Assembly: GCA_035556495.1 (NCBI GenBank)
Contig: DATMEW010000045.1
Span: 1-64,000, forward strand
Source of the DNA: CANKHJ01 sp035556495
GTDB taxonomy: Bacteria; Pseudomonadota; Alphaproteobacteria; Rhizobiales; Xanthobacteraceae
Direction of reading: 5' to 3'
DNA: 64,000 nt
Below the pieces are notes generated by a model, which was not told the origin of the DNA, searched no databases, and was given only the letters and a program-made list of their open reading frames with translations. Positions 57,326 to 64,000 of the stretch are shown here, in pieces. A program made the translations under genes and the position numbers. The stretch's first letter is position 1. Every line of letters begins with the position of its first letter.

Positions 57326-58297
57326 ATGCTGCGTGTTGCCATTCTCGACGATTATCAGCAGGTCGCGCTTGCGATGGCGGACTGGTCCCGGCTTGGGCCG
57401 GATGTCGAGGTCGTCGCCCTTCCGCATCATCTCGGCGATGTCGAGACCGCCGCATCGGCGCTGGCGGAGTTCGATGTGCTGGTGATGATGCGTGAGCGCA
57501 TGCCGGTGCCGCGCGCGCTGATCGAGCGGCTGCCGCGCCTGCGCTACATGGTTTTCACCGGCTCCCACAACACGGTGATCGATCTTGCCGCAGCCGCCGA
57601 ACGCGGCATTCCCATCTCGCGCACCGCGATGCGGGCCTCGCCTTCCGCGGCCGAGATCACATGGGCGCTCATCATGGCCTGGATGCGCCATATCCCCCAG
57701 GAGCATGCCGCGATGCGGGCCGGCGGCTGGCAGACCACCGTGGGCATGAACCTGCACGGCAAGACTCTGGGCCTGCTCGGCCTCGGCACGCTGGGCAGCG
57801 TCGTCGCGCGCTACGGCAAGGCATTCGACATGAATGTGATCGCCTGGAGCCCGAACCTCACGCCGGAGCGCGCCGCGGCGCAGGGCGTCACCGCCGTCTC
57901 CCGTGAAGACCTGTTCCGGCAGGCGGACATTCTCAGCATCCATCTCAAGCTCGGGCCGCGCAGCACCGGCGTCGTCGGCGCAGCGGAGTTCGAGCTGATG
58001 AAACCTTCGGCTCTGCTGGTGAACACCTCGCGCGGGCCCATCGTGGACGAGGCGGCGATGCTCGCTGCGCTGAAGCAGAACAGCATCGGCGGCGCGGCGC
58101 TGGACGTGTTCGACCAGGAACCGCTGCCGGCCGACCATCCCCTGCGCAAGCTGGACAATGTGCTGCTCACGCCGCATCTCGGCTATGTCACCGATGAGTC
58201 CTACAAGGGCTTCTTCGCCAGCGCCGTGGAGAATATCGCCGCATGGCGCGCGGGCCAGCCGATCAACCTCTACGAGGCGGGCTTGCGTTCCGCCTGA
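57326..58297 (+). CDS. D-2-hydroxyacid dehydrogenase
   Basis: The 323-residue protein has the family's two-domain plan. NAD-binding GLLGLGTLGSVVARYGKAFDMNVIAWSP is at about 148-175. Active-site Arg is in NTSRGPIVD, Glu in DVFDQEPLP, and His in LTPHLGYVTDES, so the catalytic Arg-Glu-His set is complete. It interconverts 2-keto and D-2-hydroxy acids. ATG 57326 follows a weak GGGGCTG. The next gene begins an amidohydrolase operon, possibly separately transcribed. Confidence 0.92.
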   Translation: MLRVAILDDYQQVALAMADWSRLGPDVEVVALPHHLGDVETAASALAEFDVLVMMRERMPVPRALIERLPRLRYMVFTGSHNTVIDLAAAAERGIPISRTAMRASPSAAEITWALIMAWMRHIPQEHAAMRAGGWQTTVGMNLHGKTLGLLGLGTLGSVVARYGKAFDMNVIAWSPNLTPERAAAQGVTAVSREDLFRQADILSIHLKLGPRSTGVVGAAEFELMKPSALLVNTSRGPIVDEAAMLAALKQNSIGGAALDVFDQEPLPADHPLRKLDNVLLTPHLGYVTDESYKGFFASAVENIAAWRAGQPINLYEAGLRSA

Positions 58298-58456
58298 TGC
58301 GGGACTGTCCCCGGTAAGTCCCCTGATCAAGTTCCCTGATATGGCCGGTCCGCCCGCCGGCTTCCGGAACAGGCGGCAACTGGCAAACCCACTTTTTCAG
58401 GGTTATATTCTGGGTTCGGCAGTCGCTGGCAGAACCGGCTGTCGCGGGAGGCTGTA

Positions 58457-59569
58457 TTGAAAGTTCCGTATTCTGGCGCGATCGATTGCGATGTGCACCC
58501 CGTGGTGCCCAATACGCGCGCGCTGCTGCCCTATATGAACGACTTCTGGCAGGATCATCTGGCCCTGCGCCATATCGACCGCGCGCCTTTCACGCTGGCC
58601 AGCTATCCGCCGACCGCGCCCCTGTCCGCCCGGCCGGACTGGCGGCCGGAGACGGGCCTGCCGGGGTCGGATCTCGACCTGTTCCGCAAACAGGCGCTGG
58701 ACCCGTTCGGCACCGGTATCGCCATCTGCAATCCGCTCCATGGCTCGATGGCGCTGTTCAATGTGGACATGGCCGCGGCTTTCGCCTCCGCCATCAACGA
58801 CTGGATGGCGAAGGAGTGGCTGGACCGCGAGCCCCGGCTGCGCGCCTCCATCGTCGTGCCGGTGCAGAATCCGCAGCTCGCCGTCGCCGAGATCGAGCGC
58901 GTCGCGCCGGACAAGCGCTTCGTGCAGGTGCTGATGCTGGTGACGGCGGACATGCCGCTCGGCAACCGCATCTACTGGCCGATCTACGAGGCGGCCGAGC
59001 GTCACGGCCTCACCATCGGCATCCATGCCGGCACCATGGCGCGCCAGGCCCCGACCGGCTCCGGCTATCCGTCCTATCATGTGGAGGATTACATCCTTCA
59101 GGGACCTGCCTTCGAGGACACGGTCGTCAGCTTCCTCGCCGAAGGCGTCTTCGCCAAATATCCGAAGCTGAAGCTGGTGCTGATGGAATCCGGCTTCACC
59201 TGGCTGCCGACGCTGCTGTGGCGCACCAACAAGTCCTGGCGCGGCGTGCGCACCGAGGTGCCGTGGATCGACCGGCCGCCGGCGGACATCGTGCGCGACC
59301 ATGTGCGCTTCACCTTGCAGCCGCTCGACCTGCCGCCGGACTCGTCGGTGCTGTCCAAAACGCTGGAGCATGTCGGCTCCGACGATCTGCTGCTGTTCTC
59401 GACCGACTATCCGCACTGGCAGTTCGAGGGCGAGGACGTGCTGCCGGACGGCCTGTCCGACGCGCTGGTGCGCAAGATCCTGATCGACAATCCGCTTGCC
59501 ACTTATCCAAGGCTGGCCGACGTGAAGCCTCACGCCGCGCCGTCCGCCACACAGGAGACCGTCCCATGA
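58457..59569 (+). CDS. Amidohydrolase-family metal-dependent hydrolase, copy 1
   Basis: The 370-residue protein belongs to the amidohydrolase_2 (ACMSD-like) group. DCDVHPVV (about 10-17) provides the first metal site, GIHAGT (about 191-196) another His, and FSTDYPHWQFEG (about 315-326) the late Asp. Members decarboxylate or hydrolyse aromatic-derived acids. The start is a TTG at 58457, supported by a GGGAGG site six bases upstream and by the usual N-terminal position of DxDxH. It overlaps copy 2 by ATGA. Confidence 0.9.
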   Translation: MKVPYSGAIDCDVHPVVPNTRALLPYMNDFWQDHLALRHIDRAPFTLASYPPTAPLSARPDWRPETGLPGSDLDLFRKQALDPFGTGIAICNPLHGSMALFNVDMAAAFASAINDWMAKEWLDREPRLRASIVVPVQNPQLAVAEIERVAPDKRFVQVLMLVTADMPLGNRIYWPIYEAAERHGLTIGIHAGTMARQAPTGSGYPSYHVEDYILQGPAFEDTVVSFLAEGVFAKYPKLKLVLMESGFTWLPTLLWRTNKSWRGVRTEVPWIDRPPADIVRDHVRFTLQPLDLPPDSSVLSKTLEHVGSDDLLLFSTDYPHWQFEGEDVLPDGLSDALVRKILIDNPLATYPRLADVKPHAAPSATQETVP

Positions 59570-60669
59570 ACATGCCGGTTCTCGAAAAGAATACGCGCGG
59601 CGCCTCCAGGCTCAGCTTCGTGGATTGCGACATCCATCCCGTGCAGGGCTCGGGCAAGGACCTCGCGCCCTATCTGTCCCAGCGCTGGCGCGACCATCTG
59701 GCGACCTTCGGCGGCCACATCCGCCATGGCATGGTCGGCCAGCAGTCCCATCCCCGCATGATGGCGAACGGCCAGCGCGCCGATGCCTATCCGAAGAACG
59801 GGGGACCCCCGGGCTCGGACTTCGACCTGCTCAAGTCCCAGCATCTCGACGCCAACGATGTCGAAGTCGGCATGCTGGTCGCGCTCAGCCGCGGCGGCAT
59901 GGAGGAGCGCAACCTCGAACTCGGCGCCGCGATGTCCCATGCGGTAAACGACTGGCAGCTTCACGACTGGGTGGAGCGGGACTCGCGCCTGCGCGCCGGC
60001 ATCGTCGTGCCGCAGGAGCATCCCGAATACGCCGTGAAGGAGATCGAGCTGCGCGCGCAGAATCCCGCGTTCAAGCAGGTCATCATCTCGCCGCGCTCGG
60101 CGGAGCCGCTCGGCCGCCGCCGCTACTGGCCGATCTATGCCGCGGCGGAAGCCGCCGGCCTGCCGCTCGGCCTGCATCCGGCCGCCGCCAGCGGCGGCCA
60201 TCCCTCCAGCGGCACCGGCTGGCCGACCTTCTATATGCAGGAGCATTACGCCTTCGGCACCAACATGGTCGGCAATCTCGTCAGCCTGGTGATGGAAGGC
60301 GTGTTCGAGCAGTTCCCGAAGCTGAAAGTCGCGCTCATCGAATCCGGCTTCTCGTCCGCGCCGGCGCTGGGCTGGCGTATGGACCGCAACTTCGAGCGGA
60401 TGCGCGCCGAGGTGCCGCATCTCAAGCGCAAGCCGTCCGAATATCTGCGTGAGCATTTCTGGTACTGCACGCAGCCGATGGAGGAACCGGAGAAGCCGCA
60501 TCATATCGTGGATATCCTCGACTGGATCGGCTGGGACCGCATCATGTTCTCCAGCGACTATCCGCACTGGGATTTCGACCATCCGAAATACGTGCTCAAC
60601 TTCAAGATGACCGATGCCCAGCGCGCCATGATCCTGCGCGACAACGCCAAGGCGCTGTACAAGCTATGA
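59566..60669 (+). CDS. Amidohydrolase-family metal-dependent hydrolase, copy 2
   Basis: The 367-residue protein is a paralogue of copy 1. DCDIHPVQ (about 20-27) is the first metal motif, GLHPAAASGGHPSSG carries the next His residues, and FSSDYPHWDFDHPKYVL is the late Asp motif. The ATG overlaps the copy 1 stop (ATGA), and the Rieske gene overlaps its own stop the same way. The two proteins probably work on the same or successive substrates, perhaps as a heteromer. Confidence 0.92.
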   Translation: MNMPVLEKNTRGASRLSFVDCDIHPVQGSGKDLAPYLSQRWRDHLATFGGHIRHGMVGQQSHPRMMANGQRADAYPKNGGPPGSDFDLLKSQHLDANDVEVGMLVALSRGGMEERNLELGAAMSHAVNDWQLHDWVERDSRLRAGIVVPQEHPEYAVKEIELRAQNPAFKQVIISPRSAEPLGRRRYWPIYAAAEAAGLPLGLHPAAASGGHPSSGTGWPTFYMQEHYAFGTNMVGNLVSLVMEGVFEQFPKLKVALIESGFSSAPALGWRMDRNFERMRAEVPHLKRKPSEYLREHFWYCTQPMEEPEKPHHIVDILDWIGWDRIMFSSDYPHWDFDHPKYVLNFKMTDAQRAMILRDNAKALYKL

Positions 60670-61127
60670 CCGAGACTGTTGAGCCGGCCGCCGCGCCGCG
60701 TCCCCGCCGCGCCGGCAGCCGCCATGTCGTCGCGACAGTCGGCGAGATCGCGCCGGGCACCTGCAAACTCGTTCATGTGAAGGGCCGCGACATCGGCGTG
60801 TTCAATGTCGCGGGCGAATATTATGCCCTCGCCAATGTCTGCCCCCATGCCGGCGGCTCGCTGTGCCATGGCAGGATCACCGGGCTGGTGAAGTCCGACG
60901 GGCCGGGAGCTTACCGGCTGGAGCGGCAGGGCGAATTCATCAGATGCCCGCTGCATGGCTGGGAATTCGAGATCCGCACCGGGCAGTCCTATTGCGATCC
61001 CGACAGCATGAAGATCCGCCAGTTCAACATCACGGTTCAGCCCGGGGAGGAGCTGGTGAAGGGGCCTTATATCGCCGAGAGTTTCAGCGTCTCGGTCGAG
61101 GACGAGTATGTCGTCGTCGAGGTGTGA
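60666..61127 (+). CDS. Rieske-type ferredoxin
   Basis: The 153-residue protein is a single Rieske [2Fe-2S] domain with CPHAGG (about 59-64) and CPLHGW (about 95-100), each giving one Cys and one His ligand. A 32-residue insertion between the two motifs is long for a plain oxygenase ferredoxin. The protein would pass electrons to an oxygenase. It is translationally coupled to two amidohydrolases, but no oxygenase large subunit is adjacent; the nearest is at 24266. Confidence 0.9.
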   Translation: MTETVEPAAAPRPRRAGSRHVVATVGEIAPGTCKLVHVKGRDIGVFNVAGEYYALANVCPHAGGSLCHGRITGLVKSDGPGAYRLERQGEFIRCPLHGWEFEIRTGQSYCDPDSMKIRQFNITVQPGEELVKGPYIAESFSVSVEDEYVVVEV

Positions 61128-61190
61128 GCCGCGTTTCGTCGTTCTGCGGAGCTCGCGTAAGGCCCGCGCGGGTCTGATGCGGTGCTCTGA

Positions 61191-61214
61191 TGAATGACAC
61201 GACAGTGTCATTCA
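61191..61214. other. Perfect 10-bp inverted repeat after the Rieske operon
   Basis: TGAATGACAC (61191-61200) and GTGTCATTCA (61205-61214) are exact inverted repeats around GACA. It is 63 bases after the Rieske stop and 105 before the GST start. No T-run follows, so an operator for the GST gene is as likely as a terminator. Confidence 0.55.
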
Positions 61215-61228
61215 GGATGTGAGTTCTC

Positions 61229-61256
61229 CATTATCTGAATCCCATTATCTGAATCC
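61229..61256 (+). repeat. Tandem 14-bp repeat, two copies
   Basis: CATTATCTGAATCC occurs twice back to back (61229-61242 and 61243-61256), followed by a partial CTCCATTGG. It lies just upstream of the GST gene and could bind a regulator or be a slippage product. Confidence 0.6.
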
Positions 61257-61318
61257 TCCATTGGCCGCGCCGCCGGTTCTTTCAAACCGCGGCTCTTCCA
61301 GACAGATCGGATGTTTCC

Positions 61319-61927
61319 ATGCGCCTGCGCTTTTCTCCGGCTTCTCCTTTCGTGCGCAAGGTGCGCGTGGCGGCACTGGTGCTGGGGCTGGACGACCGCA
61401 TCACCAAGGAGGCCGGCGACACGATGAACCCGGCGGACACGCTGCGCGGCGAGAATCCGCTCGGCAAGATTCCGACGCTGATCACCGACGACGGCACGAC
61501 GCTGTTCGATTCCCGCGTCATTCTCGAATATCTCGATCATCTGGCCGGCGGCGGCCGGATCATCCCGGCCGCTCCGGACCGGCGCTTCCCCGTGCTGCGG
61601 TTGCAGGCGCTGGCGGACGGCATCCTCGATGCGTCGGTGCTGATCGTCTACGAGGGTCGTTACCGCCCCGCGGAGCATCGGGTCGAAAGCTGGGTCGAAT
61701 TGCAGGCCGGCAAGGTGTCCCGCGCCATGGCGGCATTGGAGGCCGCACCGCCGGCCGGCTCAGGCGCGGTGCCGGATGTGGGGCAGATCGCGCTGGCCTG
61801 CGCGCTCGGATATCTCGACTTCCGATTCAAGGGCGAGTGGCGCGCCGCGCATCCCCGGCTGGTGGCCTGGCTGGATGATTTCGCAGCCCGCGTGCCGGCT
61901 TTCGAGGCGACCCGCCCGCCCGGTTGA
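61319..61927 (+). CDS. Glutathione S-transferase family protein
   Basis: The 202-residue protein has the N-terminal thioredoxin-like fold (MRLRFSPASPFVRKVRVAALVLGL). A Ser in SPFVRKV sits at the activation position, NPLGKIPTLITDDG is the cis-Pro loop, and LFDSRVILEYLDHL carries the Glu/Asp-Ser glutathione contact. The C-domain is helical with VGQIALACALGYLDFRF. It is not close in sequence to the GST at 14442. A neighbouring palindrome and tandem repeat may regulate it. Confidence 0.9.
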   Translation: MRLRFSPASPFVRKVRVAALVLGLDDRITKEAGDTMNPADTLRGENPLGKIPTLITDDGTTLFDSRVILEYLDHLAGGGRIIPAAPDRRFPVLRLQALADGILDASVLIVYEGRYRPAEHRVESWVELQAGKVSRAMAALEAAPPAGSGAVPDVGQIALACALGYLDFRFKGEWRAAHPRLVAWLDDFAARVPAFEATRPPG

Positions 61928-62097
61928 ACCGGAAGGCTCCGGTCCGGGATATTTGCGGGGGCTTCGCAACCACCCGGACGCGATTGCCGAACAGACCTGC
62001 ACCATAGCTCAGTAGCGTCACGGTGTCAAGATTTAATTCCTATAATCTTTTAGGAAGATCGTTCAGGCTGGGTGCGGTCGGTGTTGCGATAAGGCAA

Positions 62098-62125
62098 AAG
62101 GCCCCGCAGAACGGGGCCTTTTTTT
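62098..62125. terminator. Bidirectional rho-independent terminator
   Basis: AAGGCCCCG (62098-62106) pairs with CGGGGCCTT (62112-62120) around CAGAA, with seven T on the forward strand and four T on the reverse. It lies 23 bases past the stop codon of the reverse-strand porin-like gene. Confidence 0.92.
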
Positions 62126-62147
62126 AGGCGATGAACGTCCGCGAGGT

Positions 62148-62774
62148 TCAGAAGCGGTAGTTCACGCCGAGCCGCAGCAGGTTGTTGTGCTGGCCGTTGG
62201 TGACGCCGCTGATGGAATAGCCCCGCTCGGCGAGGTCGAGATAGAGATATTCGGCCTTGGCGGACCAGTTCGGCGTCAGGCCGACTTCCATGCCGAGGCC
62301 GGCCGCCCAGCCGGTGTGGGTCTTGCTCTCGCGCCAGCCGCCGGCTTCCGCCCGGATGCCGCCGATCGCGAAGCCCACGGTGCCGTAGAACAGGATGTTG
62401 TTCATGGCGACGCCGGCCCGGCCGCGGATGGTGCTGAACCACGGGTTGGAGAATTTCCAGCCCGCGAAGGTGTCGTGCGCGCCGCTCAGTTGAAGGTCGG
62501 CTTCCGCGCCGAGGACGAACTGGCCGGACTGCCAGTTGTAACCGACCTGGACGCCGCCGGCCATGCCGTCCGGGCGGGTCGGATTGTTGTTCACGCGGCC
62601 CCATTGATAGCCGAGATTGGCGCCGACATAGGGGCCCATCCAGCTATAGGCGCTGACCACCGCCGGGGCATAGCTCGGCGCATAGCCGTAGCCGCCGCGC
62701 ATGTCGGCAGCGTGCGCACCGGAAGCGGCAAGGGTGGCCACGGCGGCTGCGGCGGCAATCGACAGTTTTTTCAT
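62148..62774 (-). CDS. Outer membrane beta-barrel protein, Omp25/Omp31 type
   Basis: The 208-residue protein has a signal peptide (MKKLSIAAAAAVATLAASGAHAAD) and an eight-strand barrel typical of Hyphomicrobiales Omp25-like proteins. It has WMGPYVGANLGYQWG, then AGGVQVGYNWQSGQFVLGAEADLQLSG, and ends LLRLGVNYRF with the C-terminal Phe required for BAM assembly. It anchors or stabilises the envelope. ATG 62774 gives the clean signal peptide; the longer frame to 62801 does not. A strong terminator follows. Confidence 0.95.
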   Translation of the reverse strand: MKKLSIAAAAAVATLAASGAHAADMRGGYGYAPSYAPAVVSAYSWMGPYVGANLGYQWGRVNNNPTRPDGMAGGVQVGYNWQSGQFVLGAEADLQLSGAHDTFAGWKFSNPWFSTIRGRAGVAMNNILFYGTVGFAIGGIRAEAGGWRESKTHTGWAAGLGMEVGLTPNWSAKAEYLYLDLAERGYSISGVTNGQHNNLLRLGVNYRF

Positions 62775-63076
62775 GGCGCAAAACTCCAACTCACGCGTCA
62801 CTGGCCGGGAATTCGGGCAGGTTTGCGCCTGCCTGAACCGGCGGGCAGGGCAGTCGAACCTGCCGCACTGCCCGCAAATGCCGGCTTTCTATGGAAAAAG
62901 TTATCGCTTTGTTGAAGTTAAGCGGTCGTAAATGATTGGTCTTGCTGCGGGATTCATCATTAACGAAGGGTGAGGGCGGAACTCCCGCAGCGCCGCTGCA
63001 TGCCGCCGCCGCCCCGCGACGGGTGCCTGCCATGCGCGGTCTCGCATCTGCTGCGTGGACGGCCTATTTTCAAGCC
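62775..63076. other. Divergent promoter region between the Omp and uvrC genes
   Basis: About 300 bases with no supported gene. The AT-rich part at 62890-62960 (GAAAAAGTTATCGC and GTAAATGATTGG) is the likely site of the Omp promoter. No palindrome stood out. Confidence 0.4.
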
Positions 63077-64000
63077 ATGACCGGCCGTTTCCCCCGCCAT
63101 TCCGATTCCATTCTGCCGCCCGACCAGGAGCCGGAACAGGCTCTGGACGACCGTGACCTCGCGCAGGACGAGGACAGCAGCCTGCCGGAGCCGGATCCCA
63201 ATCCTGCTGAAACCGTTGCGGCGCCTGCAAGGCCCGATTCCGATGCCATCGACCTTTCCGCGCCGGTCAACCCGCTTGCGGTCGGTCGCGGCGTCATCGC
63301 CCGTCATGTGCGCCACGCGCCCAAGGGGCCGGGCGTCTACCGCATGATGGATGGGGCCGGCGAGGTGCTCTATGTCGGCAAGGCCAAGAGCATCCGCAAG
63401 CGGCTGCTGAGCTACACCCGGCCGGTCGCCTATGATTCCCGCATCGAGCGGATGATCGCCCATACGGCGGATCTCGAATTCATCTCCACCGGCACCGAAA
63501 CGGAAGCGCTGCTGCTGGAGGCCAATCTCATCAAGCGGCTGCGGCCGCGCTACAACGTGCTGCTGCGCGACGATAAATCATTCCCCTATATCGCCATTGC
63601 CGGTGACCATTGGGCGCCGCAGCTCGCCAAGCATCGTGGCGCCCGCGCCGCGCATGGGCGCTATTACGGGCCGTTCGCCTCCGCCGGCGCGGTGAACCGG
63701 ACCATCACGGCGCTCCAGCGCGCGTTCCTGCTGCGCTCCTGCACGGACGGCTTTTTCGAGAGCCGCACGCGGCCCTGCCTGCTTTATCAGATCAAGCGGT
63801 GTTCGGGACCCTGCACCGGCGAGATCGACTTCGCGGGCTATTCGGAACTCGTCCGCGAGGCGGATGCGTTCCTGTCCGGCCGCAGCCAGGCTGTGAAGCA
63901 GCAGCTTGCGGGGGAGATGGAGGCAGCCTCCGCCGAACTCGATTTCGAGCGGGCGGCGATCTATCGCGACCGCCTCGCCGCGCTGTCGGCGATCCAGTCC
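63077..64000 (+). CDS. uvrC: Excinuclease ABC subunit C (partial, 3' end beyond window)
   Basis: The first 308 codons run off the window edge. An acidic N-terminal extension of about 75 residues precedes the GIY-YIG nuclease domain, which has GPGVYRMMDGAGEVLYVGKAKSIRKRL and later GTETEALLLEANLIKRLRPRYNVLLRDDKSFPYI. CTGEIDFAGYSELV and the start of the UvrB-binding UVR region (ELDFERAAIYRDRLAALSAIQS) follow. UvrC makes both incisions in nucleotide excision repair. ATG 63077 is used; an in-frame ATG at 63032 would add 15 residues. The extension is longer than in E. coli UvrC, which begins near GIY-YIG. Confidence 0.95.
   Translation, partial: MTGRFPRHSDSILPPDQEPEQALDDRDLAQDEDSSLPEPDPNPAETVAAPARPDSDAIDLSAPVNPLAVGRGVIARHVRHAPKGPGVYRMMDGAGEVLYVGKAKSIRKRLLSYTRPVAYDSRIERMIAHTADLEFISTGTETEALLLEANLIKRLRPRYNVLLRDDKSFPYIAIAGDHWAPQLAKHRGARAAHGRYYGPFASAGAVNRTITALQRAFLLRSCTDGFFESRTRPCLLYQIKRCSGPCTGEIDFAGYSELVREADAFLSGRSQAVKQQLAGEMEAASAELDFERAAIYRDRLAALSAIQS

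Noticed and set aside
61229..61256. CRISPR-like repeat array
   Set aside because: Two adjacent 14-bp copies without spacers and no cas genes in the window.

Overview
The window is GC-rich, densely coding chromosomal DNA from an alphaproteobacterium, most likely order Hyphomicrobiales (Rhizobiales). The evidence is a promoter of the alphaproteobacterial TTGAC/GCTAN type, a near-consensus Irr box (iron control element), the GCATGATC...GATCATGC palindromic repeat common in that order, an Omp25/31-type outer membrane protein, and many catabolic and solute-binding genes. No rRNA, CRISPR array, phage or intact mobile element was seen. The only transposon trace is a 37-codon remnant.

Layout. 1-5.7 kb: tail of an unknown gene, ilvD, a reverse-strand hicA-hicB-membrane protein operon with a perfect 16-bp palindrome at its start, then about 590 bp of strongly structured non-coding sequence (3556-4140) with its own candidate promoter, a luciferase-like monooxygenase and a PilZ protein. 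5.7-17 kb: lipid kinase, iron-type solute-binding protein, Crp-type regulator, lytic transglycosylase, IS5-family remnant abutting a RecD-like helicase, small proteins, tRNA(CAT), nitronate monooxygenase with a GST, and tRNA-Glu. 17-24.2 kb: double cold-shock protein, crotonase with CoA-transferase, and a flavin oxidoreductase/methyltransferase fusion followed by an ABC exporter. 24.2-28.5 kb: aromatic catabolism (Rieske oxygenase, MarR regulator, TctC binding protein, alpha/beta hydrolase).

28.5-33.5 kb is the most coherent unusual system: an Irr-box-preceded operon of PepSY membrane protein, DUF2271, DUF4198, ApbE flavin transferase and a membrane-anchored CysJ-like diflavin reductase. It reads as an iron-responsive route for moving electrons from NAD(P)H to the periplasm through a covalently attached flavin. 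33.5-42 kb: a diguanylate cyclase with two tandem sensor repeats, TetR with its operator, an RND efflux pair, a flavin reductase and a BaiN-like flavoprotein. 42-50.5 kb: ABC-F ATPase, MetE-like protein, and a complete Fe3+/polyamine-type ABC importer with two tandem binding proteins.

50.5-64 kb: MarR with a short-chain dehydrogenase, another SDR, a hydrolase, a tonB-exbD-exbB energy-transduction operon, a D-2-hydroxyacid dehydrogenase, a translationally coupled amidohydrolase-amidohydrolase-Rieske ferredoxin operon, a GST, an Omp25-like porin, and the first 308 codons of uvrC. Overall this is a versatile soil-type heterotroph with repeated investment in iron handling and breakdown of organic acids or aromatics. 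Gene calls rest on reading translations and motifs by eye; no database search was run.
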